Source: Betaproteobacteria bacterium
GTDB taxonomy: Bacteria > Pseudomonadota > Gammaproteobacteria > Burkholderiales > Burkholderiaceae
DNA: 12,341 nucleotides
Reading direction: 5' to 3'
Assembly (NCBI GenBank): GCA_009921765.1
Contig: RFXC01000128.1
Coordinates: 1 to 12,341, forward strand
Shown: positions 7,270 to 12,341 of the stretch, piece by piece
How the letters are laid out: each line of letters begins with the position of its first letter
Position numbering within the stretch: the first letter of the stretch is position 1
Program-made: the position numbers and the translations under genes
Notes under the pieces: generated by a model
What the model was told of the DNA's origin: nothing
The model's input: only the letters and a program-made list of their open reading frames with translations
The model's database searches: none

Positions 7270-7818
7270 CTACCTCCAGATCAGGGTCTGGCGGTTGATG
7301 AGCAACAGCTCACCCGCCTCGGAGCGAAATTCGGTTTCGATGTCGACCATCAGCATGGGACCACTTCGGCCCTCTTTCAGCTGCACGTTGGCGTAGCGCG
7401 CACGGGCCACGCAGCGCTCGCCGAGCGCGAGGCAGCGATAAAACTCGATCTCGTTGCCGCCGTTCAACAGCCGCTTGAACGGGTGCTCGATGGGCGGCAG
7501 ACCAAAGTACATGCCATCGTTGCCAGCCGTACCGTCTGCATTCGGATCGAGCTGCACCGACACCAGTGGGTCGGGTAAATCTGCGCCCGTGCGAAACGCG
7601 TGCACCGGGAAAAGCGGTGGCGCAACCAGGCTCCGAAAGCGCGTGGTGGCGGCATGGGTGTCATCGAAATAGACCGGGTCGCGGTCCATGATGGCCTGCA
7701 CGAAGCGACGGATGGTTTCGCGATCGAGCGCGGCGGTGGACCGTTTGGGATCACCTTCTCGACCGATCCACCCGGCGAGCTCGGCCGCATCGGCCGCGGC
7801 TGGAAGGGGCTCGCTCAC
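7270..7818 (-). CDS. FAS1-like dehydratase-domain protein (MaoC N-terminal-type hydratase subunit)
   Basis: A 182-residue protein matching the FAS1-like (MaoC_dehydrat_N) hot-dog family. RETIRRFVQAIMDRDPVYFDD (33-53) is the substrate-side helix, GGNEIEFYRCLALGERCVARARYANV (120-145) the central hot-dog strand region, and GPMLMVDIETEF...RQTLIWR the C-terminal strands. Start choice: GTG 7818 overlaps the lyase stop as GTGA. No clear Shine-Dalgarno precedes it, so translation probably depends on coupling to the lyase; no later start would keep the N-terminal helices. It should dimerise with the MaoC-like protein encoded immediately downstream, as in split hydratases where one subunit supplies the catalytic residues and the other the binding surface. 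Confidence 0.85.
   Translation of the reverse strand: MSEPLPAAADAAELAGWIGREGDPKRSTAALDRETIRRFVQAIMDRDPVYFDDTHAATTRFRSLVAPPLFPVHAFRTGADLPDPLVSVQLDPNADGTAGNDGMYFGLPPIEHPFKRLLNGGNEIEFYRCLALGERCVARARYANVQLKEGRSGPMLMVDIETEFRSEAGELLLINRQTLIWR
7272..7277 (-). promoter_or_regulatory. Shine-Dalgarno site of the MaoC gene embedded in the upstream stop region
   Basis: On the minus strand the FAS1-like gene ends TGG AGG TAG. The hexamer GGAGGT formed by its last two codons and the first stop base lies seven bases before the MaoC ATG at 7264. A near-perfect ribosome site hidden in the end of the partner gene fixes the start and implies matched synthesis of the two hydratase subunits. Confidence 0.75.
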
Positions 7819-8786
7819 TGCGCGGATCGCGCCGCCGCAGCAGCGCGCCGATAGCTGTCGAGATGGCCTCCCCGCATGACTTTCCCGGGAAGCGGATGCC
7901 CAACGATTCTTTCAGCCTCGCGTGCAACATCGAGCAGCTTTTCGAGGTCGACTCCCGTTTCAATGCCAAGCTCATGGCACATGTGGACCAGATCCTCGGT
8001 GGCGATATTGCCGGGCGCGTCCTTGAAGCCTGCGTATGGGCAGCCCCCCAGGCCAGCCACAGCAGAATCGAAGTCGTCCACACCCATTTCGAGGGCGGCG
8101 AAGGCGTTCATCAGGCCCATCCCGCGGGTATCGTGAAGATGCAGGTTGATACGGCGTGTGGGCCAGCGGTCCTGGATCTTTCCAACCAGCCGCCGGATTG
8201 CTTCCGGATTCGCCCAGCCCATGGTGTCGGCAAGCTGAATCATGGAAATGTCGTACTGGTTCTGCTCGGCGATGTCCATTAACTGCGCAACCAGCCCCAC
8301 GACATGGTCGGGCGCGATATCGCCCTCGTAGTTGCAGCCGAAGGCCGCCATCACACTCACTTCGTGCGGGGTAATGCCAAAGCGCTGAAAGCCTTCAATG
8401 CGCTTTTCGGTTTCCGCGAGCGTTTCGGCGATGGTGCGATTGGTGTTCTTCTTTGAGAAGGCCTCGCTCGCGGTGATGCTGAGGCTGCCCTCGACATCGA
8501 GCTTGCCCGTCATGACGGCGCGCTGAAGCCCCTGTGTGTTGAGGTAAATGGCGGTGTATCGGGTGCCTTCGGCGCGCTGGATGCCGGCCACCACCTGTTC
8601 GGCATCAGCCATTTGCGGCACCCACTTGGGGCTCACGAACGAGGTGACCTCGATTTCGTGAAACCTGCACTCGGAGAGCCGATCCACCAGCCGGATTTTT
8701 TCCGAGGTGTCGATCGGGTTCTTCTCGATCTGCATGCCCTCGCGGGGGCCGAGTTCATGAATGACGATACGCTTGGGTAGTGCCAT
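7815..8786 (-). CDS. Hydroxymethylglutaryl-CoA lyase-like (HMGL family) aldol lyase
   Basis: A 323-residue TIM-barrel lyase, the usual length for HMG-CoA lyase. The first strand reads IHELGPREGMQIEKN, with Arg15 at the catalytic Arg position. The next residue is Glu16 where classical HMG-CoA lyases have Asp (Arg41-Asp42 in the human enzyme). The metal-binding INLHLHDTRG gives His216, His218 and Asp219. AGLGGCPYAG gives Cys249 on the active-site loop. The C-terminus is alanine-rich. Predicted reaction: metal-dependent retro-aldol cleavage of a 3-hydroxy-3-substituted acyl-CoA to acetyl-CoA (or an analogue) plus a keto acid. Start ATG 8786 has GGAG seven bases upstream and follows the racemase by 24 bases; the stop overlaps the next start. 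The Asp-to-Glu change is seen in other bacterial HMGL-like proteins and may indicate another substrate. Confidence 0.88.
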   Translation of the reverse strand: MALPKRIVIHELGPREGMQIEKNPIDTSEKIRLVDRLSECRFHEIEVTSFVSPKWVPQMADAEQVVAGIQRAEGTRYTAIYLNTQGLQRAVMTGKLDVEGSLSITASEAFSKKNTNRTIAETLAETEKRIEGFQRFGITPHEVSVMAAFGCNYEGDIAPDHVVGLVAQLMDIAEQNQYDISMIQLADTMGWANPEAIRRLVGKIQDRWPTRRINLHLHDTRGMGLMNAFAALEMGVDDFDSAVAGLGGCPYAGFKDAPGNIATEDLVHMCHELGIETGVDLEKLLDVAREAERIVGHPLPGKVMRGGHLDSYRRAAAAARSAQ

Positions 8787-8810
8787 GAGCAGACTCCAGC
8801 AGCCGAGGGT

Positions 8811-9608
8811 TCAGATCTTGAGACCGTAAAAATCGAGCACCTGATTGACGCGTTCGCGGGAAGGTTTCGCGCTGAACCAGCCGTGATGGCTGTGCGAGAG
8901 GCCCACGCTGCGCTTGAGTTCAACCATGCTTTCGGTGAGCTTGAGGGTGACCGCCAGACCGTCGAGCACCTGGACGCCATCAATTTGTGTGATGCCGTTG
9001 GAGGCAAGCAGGATGTTGAGCGGCATTTCGCCCGGGATGATGACGTCGGCACCGGCTGCAATCAGTTCGGCTGCGCTCGCGCGGAAGCGTTCGATCAGGG
9101 GCGCGGGGTCGTTCCAGTGTTTCAGGACGTCGTGGAAGGTAAAGCCCACGGGCTTGACGCCCGCGCAACGGCCGCCCAGCCCGTAGCCTTCGATCTGCTC
9201 GCGGTAGAGCTGCGCCATGGGGGCGATGAAGACCATCAGCCCGAATCGGTGGCCCAGCATGCAGGCGAGGTGAAAGCTCGCTTCGCCGTAGCCCACCACC
9301 GGAATATCAAGCAGGCTGCGGATTTCGCGGATGAACGGATTCGGCAGCGTGCACATGGCATAAGCATCGAACCCTTCATCGCTTGCTTTCAGCGCCTGCG
9401 TGATCCACTGCGACGCATGCAGGGTGTAGAGAGCGGAGTGCGCAATGTCCGTACCTGGGTAATTGCCCGGATAGGTTCCGGGCTTCACGCCGTGCAGCAC
9501 CACTTCGGTGTCGGGGCGCACCACGCGACGGACATGGGCGTCCATCGCCTGCTGATAGGCAGGCAGTTGGTGCAGTTCGGTGAAGCTCTGGTGCCAGATC
9601 CGGATCAT
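8811..9608 (-). CDS. Asp/Glu/hydantoin racemase-family protein (copy 2), single-cysteine variant
   Basis: A 265-residue member of the Asp/Glu racemase superfamily, beginning MIRIWHQSF, much like the MKIWYQSAS start of the copy at 2154-2948. The first active-site segment, DAYAMCTLPNPFIREIRSLLDIPVVGYGEA, has Cys86. The second, DVIIPGEMPLN, has Glu194 where the second catalytic Cys is expected. Start choice: a TTG at 9629 would overlap the receptor stop and add seven residues. ATG 9608 is better, because AGAGGA (9623-9618) sits nine bases before it and the homologous N-terminus begins there. It is the second gene of the operon, 17 bases after the Bug receptor. Reaction unknown: racemase, cis-trans isomerase or decarboxylase chemistry are all found in this superfamily. 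Confidence 0.85.
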   Translation of the reverse strand: MIRIWHQSFTELHQLPAYQQAMDAHVRRVVRPDTEVVLHGVKPGTYPGNYPGTDIAHSALYTLHASQWITQALKASDEGFDAYAMCTLPNPFIREIRSLLDIPVVGYGEASFHLACMLGHRFGLMVFIAPMAQLYREQIEGYGLGGRCAGVKPVGFTFHDVLKHWNDPAPLIERFRASAAELIAAGADVIIPGEMPLNILLASNGITQIDGVQVLDGLAVTLKLTESMVELKRSVGLSHSHHGWFSAKPSRERVNQVLDFYGLKI

Positions 9609-9617
9609 TGCGCGGGT

Positions 9618-9623
9618 TCCTCT
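9618..9623 (-). promoter_or_regulatory. Shine-Dalgarno site deciding the start of racemase-family copy 2
   Basis: AGAGGA on the minus strand lies between the receptor stop (9626-9628) and ATG 9608, with nine bases of spacing. It lies inside the longer TTG-initiated reading, so it argues for the ATG start. Confidence 0.65.
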
Positions 9624-9625
9624 GC

Positions 9626-10609
9626 TCAATCGGCCTTGATGCCTGCGTCGCGGATGACTTTGCCCATCCGCTCGAATTCGCGTTGCAGGTAGCTGGTGAA
9701 GTCCTGAACGCTGCCACCTCTGGGAATGAACCCGTTCTTGTACAGGTTTGCGCTCACTGCCGGGTCGGCAATGACTTCGTTAAGTGCCTTGTTCATGACA
9801 TTGATCGCCTCGGCCGGGACCTTGCTGGGCGCGAGCACACCCAGCCAGATGCTGCCGTCGGAATCAATACCCTGTTCCGCGAGGGTGGGGATGTCTTTCG
9901 CCCATGGCACCCGCTGCGGTGCGGCCACGCCAATCAGCTTCAGCTTGCCAGCCCGGAAGTTGGGCTCTGCAAGCGTCATGGGAACCATGAACGCTTCGAC
10001 CTGGGAGCCGAGAACCGCGGTCAGTGCGGGCGCGGCACCCTGAAACGGAACATGGGTCATTTTCATGCCGGAGGTGGCAAGAAACGATTCCATGGCGATC
10101 TGGGAAGAACTGCCAATGCCCCATGAAGCGAAATTGAAGCTGCCGGGTTTCGCGCGTGCGGCGGCGACAAATTCCTTCAGCGTGCCGGGCTGACTGTTGT
10201 TCGTGACCAGCGCCATGGTGAGAAAGCCGGCGAGCCCCACGGGCGTGAAGTCGCGGCGCGCGTCGTAGCGGATCTTGGGATACACATGGGGATTGATCGT
10301 GTGTGTATCGCTCGCGGTGAAGATCATGGTGTAGCCGTCGGCAGGCGCATTGGCCACGAACTCGGACCCGATCATGCCGGCCGCGCCGGGCCGGTTCTCG
10401 ATCACCACCGGTTGCTTCAGGCGTTCGGAGAGCTGGGTGGCGAAGAGCCGCGCAATCACATCCGTGCCGCCGCCAGGCGGGTAGCCCACCACCAGCTTGA
10501 CCGGCCGTTCCGGAAAGGCCGCGAGAACAGGCGTGGCGACACCAGTGCCCAGCAGCGCAGCGAGCGCCGCAGAGGCCATGGATGCGGAAAGAAAACGTCG
10601 CGATGGCAT
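9626..10609 (-). CDS. Bug/TctC-family periplasmic substrate-binding protein (first gene of operon)
   Basis: A 327-residue Bug receptor, standard length. A Sec-type signal peptide, MPSRRFLSASMASAALAALLGTGVATPVLA-A, is probably cleaved near residues 30-31. The mature start FPERPVKLVVGYPPGGGTD is diagnostic. NRPGAAGMIGSEFVANAPADGYTM and HVPFQGAAPALTAVLGSQVEAF are the ligand-loop and domain-2 motifs. The family binds carboxylates (citrate, glutamate, aromatic acids) for tripartite tricarboxylate transporters, but no TctA/TctB membrane genes are in the window. Start choice: ATG 10609 directly gives the signal peptide and has GGAGA six bases upstream; the open frame runs further upstream without protein-like sequence. 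It leads the nine-gene unit, so it probably delivers the substrate that the enzymes degrade. Confidence 0.92.
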   Translation of the reverse strand: MPSRRFLSASMASAALAALLGTGVATPVLAAFPERPVKLVVGYPPGGGTDVIARLFATQLSERLKQPVVIENRPGAAGMIGSEFVANAPADGYTMIFTASDTHTINPHVYPKIRYDARRDFTPVGLAGFLTMALVTNNSQPGTLKEFVAAARAKPGSFNFASWGIGSSSQIAMESFLATSGMKMTHVPFQGAAPALTAVLGSQVEAFMVPMTLAEPNFRAGKLKLIGVAAPQRVPWAKDIPTLAEQGIDSDGSIWLGVLAPSKVPAEAINVMNKALNEVIADPAVSANLYKNGFIPRGGSVQDFTSYLQREFERMGKVIRDAGIKAD

Positions 10610-10678
10610 GAAGGTCTCCGTGATGATTGTTGTCGGATGAGATCTGAGCGTCGGCCTGCGGTAAACCGTTGCAGCGTG

Positions 10679-10690
10679 CTGGCGCGCCAG
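10679..10690. promoter_or_regulatory. Perfect 12-base palindrome, candidate operator
   Basis: CTGGCGCGCCAG is a perfect dyad in the divergent intergenic region. It lies just downstream of the predicted transcription start (about 10693) of the leftward operon, a position suited to a repressor. No regulator gene is in the window to pair it with, and GC-rich palindromes can occur by chance. Confidence 0.35.
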
Positions 10691-10699
10691 TCTTCGTCG

Positions 10700-10728
10700 A
10701 GTGTAGCAACGCGGTTCGATCGCGCCAA
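10700..10728 (-). promoter_or_regulatory. Putative sigma70-type promoter of the nine-gene catabolic operon
   Basis: On the minus strand, TTGGCG (10728-10723) and TACACT (10705-10700) are separated by exactly 17 bases; each matches four of six consensus positions. This predicts a start near 10693 and a leader of about 84 bases before ATG 10609. It is the best-spaced pair I saw in the divergent region 10610-10828. Confidence 0.5.
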
Positions 10729-10818
10729 TGGCTCGCGCGGCACAGGCCTTCCGTTTTCGGTGTCCACGCGAAATGATGGAAAGGGCTTGCGCAGACGGGT
10801 ACGCTCGGAGCAACCAGC

Positions 10819-10824
10819 AGGAGG
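10819..10824 (+). promoter_or_regulatory. Shine-Dalgarno site deciding the SDR start
   Basis: AGGAGG, four bases before ATG 10829. The reading frame is open for 181 codons further upstream, through the divergent promoter region and the receptor gene on the other strand, so this site is what fixes the true start. Confidence 0.7.
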
Positions 10825-10828
10825 CGAA

Positions 10829-11599
10829 ATGGCTCAGGATTCAGATCGACGCAGTGTCGTCATTACCGGCGGCGCGGGAGGCATCGGGCGGGCGCTTGCA
10901 CGCCGGTTTCTTTCGGCGGGGGCAAGTGTGTGCCTCGCGGATTGCAGCGAGGATTCTCTCGAGGCGGCGGGCGCGGAACTGGGTCCCACCATAGGGCTGA
11001 TGCGCTGCGATGTCACAAGCGAGCGCGATTGCAGGCGCCTGGTTGAGTTGGCCGAGGCCCATGCCGGGCGGCCCATCGATGTCCTGGTGACCAATGCAGG
11101 CGTGCCGTTTGCGGGCGCGCTGCGAGAGGCGAGTGCAGAGGAAATCAGCCGGGTGATCACGGTGAACGTCGTGGGCACCATTCTTTCGGCCCGCGCCGCC
11201 ATCGACAGTCTCGCGCGCGCAACCGATCCCTGTCTGCTGTTGATGGGGTCTCTTCAAAGCATCACGGGTCGAGCGGGTCGAAGCGTCTACACCGCGAGCA
11301 AGCACGCGGTGGCGGGTCTCGCCCGATCGCTAGCGCTGGAGCTCGGGCCGCTCGGCATTCGGGTCAACGCGCTTGCACCCACCGTGCTGGACACTCCGTT
11401 TCTGCATGAAGCCTACGCCCGCGCGGGCGTGCCGGTTGAAGCCGGCCTGCGTGAGGCTGCGCGTGCGCTGCCGCTCGGCCGCATCCCCACCGTTGACGAT
11501 GTGGCAGAGACCGCGTTCTTTCTTGCCTCCCGCTCGGCCGCGGCCATCACCGGTCAGGTGGTGATGATCGACGGCGGGGCAAGCGCAGGAAAGTTTTAG
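10829..11599 (+). CDS. Short-chain dehydrogenase/reductase (classical SDR)
   Basis: A 256-residue classical SDR. It contains VVITGGAGGIGRALA (TGGAGGIG at 13-20), Asp38 at the end of the second strand, which favours NAD(H) over NADP(H), and DVT at 61-63. NAG (89-91) is followed by a catalytic Ser region MGSLQS (139-144) and YTASK (Tyr154, Lys158). RVNALAPTVLDTP and the C-terminal TGQVVMIDGG are the usual SDR tail. It is transcribed away from the catabolic operon across a 219-base divergent region and could share its regulation. It may oxidise a hydroxy intermediate of the same pathway. The substrate cannot be read from the sequence. Confidence 0.88.
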   Translation: MAQDSDRRSVVITGGAGGIGRALARRFLSAGASVCLADCSEDSLEAAGAELGPTIGLMRCDVTSERDCRRLVELAEAHAGRPIDVLVTNAGVPFAGALREASAEEISRVITVNVVGTILSARAAIDSLARATDPCLLLMGSLQSITGRAGRSVYTASKHAVAGLARSLALELGPLGIRVNALAPTVLDTPFLHEAYARAGVPVEAGLREAARALPLGRIPTVDDVAETAFFLASRSAAAITGQVVMIDGGASAGKF

Positions 11600-11617
11600 C
11601 GACAGCGGGTGTCTTCA

Positions 11618-12341
11618 TCAGTCCACCTTGAGACCGGTCTGTGCGGACAGCGTGCGATACGTCTCGCGCTCGGCCGAAAGATAGCGGGCGAAATCGGCCG
11701 GCAGACTGCCGCCGCCGACCACCCCCATGTCGGCCAGCCGCTTCTGAACTGCGGGATCCCTGAGCCCTTCAGCCGTTTCGCGCTGCACTGCGTTGATGAT
11801 GGCAGCAGGCGTCCCGGCCGGCGCCATCAGTCCTATCCAGGCGCTCATGACGTGACCCTTGACCCCCGATTCCACCAGGGTAGCTGCATCGGGCTTGAGT
11901 GCGAAGCGCGCGGCCGAGGTCACGCCCAGCAGCCGAACCTCGCCCGACTCGATGAGCTTGGCGGGCGAGGGATAGTTTTCGATGATGAAATCAAACTGGC
12001 CGCCCACCAGGTCGACCAGCGCCGGTGCTGCGCCGCGGTAGGGCACGTGAACGATGTCAAGACCGGTGAGCGACTTGAGAAGCTCGCAGTTCAAATGACT
12101 GAATGCCCCCACCCCGGAAGAACCGCAAGTGAGGCGCGCGCCCGCTTTGCCCGCCGCCAGAACCTCCTGGATCGTGCGGTACTTCGAGCCCTTTCCGACC
12201 ACCATCGCGCCCGGGCTGTCAGCGATCAGCGTGATCGGAACAAGGTCCTTGTCGACATCGTAGCCCACGGGCTTGCGGGCAATCACCGGCATGATGGTGA
12301 TCGGGCCAGGCGAGCCGGCAAGCAGGGTGTAGCCGTCGGGC
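11618..12341 (-). CDS. Bug/TctC-family substrate-binding protein, C-terminal part (5' end outside window)
   Basis: The frame is open to the right edge, and the visible 241 codons lack the signal peptide and PGGGxD region. The edge reads PDGYTLLAGSPGPITIMP, the standard Bug segment that follows the NRPGAGG loop, so the ATG at 12292 is internal and not the start. Other motifs are HVPYRGAAPALVDLVGGQFDF and a C-terminal half with LMAPAGTPAAIINAVQRE. It converges with the SDR gene, 18 bases apart. It belongs to the same family as the receptor at 9626-10609 but differs clearly in sequence, so it probably binds another carboxylate. Whether a tripartite transporter lies beyond the edge is unknown. 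Confidence 0.9.
   Translation of the reverse strand, partial: PDGYTLLAGSPGPITIMPVIARKPVGYDVDKDLVPITLIADSPGAMVVGKGSKYRTIQEVLAAGKAGARLTCGSSGVGAFSHLNCELLKSLTGLDIVHVPYRGAAPALVDLVGGQFDFIIENYPSPAKLIESGEVRLLGVTSAARFALKPDAATLVESGVKGHVMSAWIGLMAPAGTPAAIINAVQRETAEGLRDPAVQKRLADMGVVGGGSLPADFARYLSAERETYRTLSAQTGLKVD

Noticed and set aside
10749..10777. Possible rightward promoter TTCCGT-N17-AATGAT before the SDR gene
   Set aside because: The spacing is right, but the -35 matches only two of six consensus bases; too weak to list.
10610..10813. Upstream extension of the Bug receptor frame
   Set aside because: It would put about 68 non-conserved, Arg-rich residues before a clear signal peptide; GGAGA precedes ATG 10609.
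10286..10828. Long upstream extension of the SDR reading frame
   Set aside because: The extension overlaps the receptor gene and the divergent promoter region antisense and has no family-like sequence; AGGAGG before ATG 10829 and the SDR N-terminus fix the start.
11601..11613. Small hairpin GACA-GCGGG-TGTC between the convergent SDR and Bug genes
   Set aside because: A four-base stem without a T tract is too weak to call a terminator.

Overview
The window is GC-rich DNA with tightly packed genes, 4-base start/stop overlaps and good Shine-Dalgarno sites. Two Bug-type (TctC-like) periplasmic solute receptors bracket the right half. Expansion of that family is characteristic of Burkholderiales (Alcaligenaceae/Comamonadaceae-like betaproteobacteria), so I infer that kind of organism from gene content. 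There are no RNA genes, insertion sequences or CRISPR arrays that I can see.

Layout. Bases 1-2066 (+) hold the 3' end of an old-yellow-enzyme/2,4-dienoyl-CoA-reductase type flavoprotein, cut by the left edge, followed by an NAD-dependent epimerase/dehydratase. An 88-base convergent gap (2067-2153) carries three 14-base imperfect tandem repeats and a GC palindrome followed by T-rich sequence. From 10609 down to 2154 (-) runs one compact nine-gene unit. Its order of transcription is: Bug receptor, Asp/Glu-racemase-family protein, HMG-CoA-lyase-like aldol lyase, FAS1-like half-hydratase, MaoC half-hydratase, acyl-CoA ligase (broken), FAD-linked oxidase, AHL-lactonase-like metallohydrolase, and a second racemase-family protein. 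Every junction is between a 4-base overlap and a 24-base gap. A 219-base divergent region (10610-10828) has a plausible sigma70-type promoter for this operon and a perfect 12-base palindrome at the predicted transcription start. An SDR dehydrogenase runs the other way (10829-11599, +), and a second Bug receptor, cut by the right edge, converges on it.

How the genes may work together (inference). The operon looks like an uptake-and-degradation module for an organic acid, probably a branched, unsaturated or hydroxylated carboxylate. The receptor would capture the acid. The oxidase, the hydrolase and the two racemase/isomerase-like proteins would prepare it, and the ligase would make the CoA thioester. 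The two-subunit MaoC/FAS1-like hydratase would add water across the double bond, and the HMGL-like lyase would cleave the resulting 3-hydroxyacyl-CoA. This combination resembles the logic of mesaconate/citramalate-type or 3-methylglutaconyl/HMG-type pathways. I do not recognise it as a characterised operon.

The most striking points are an out-of-frame internal deletion in the acyl-CoA ligase of an otherwise intact operon, and two racemase-family paralogues that both keep the first catalytic cysteine but lack the second.
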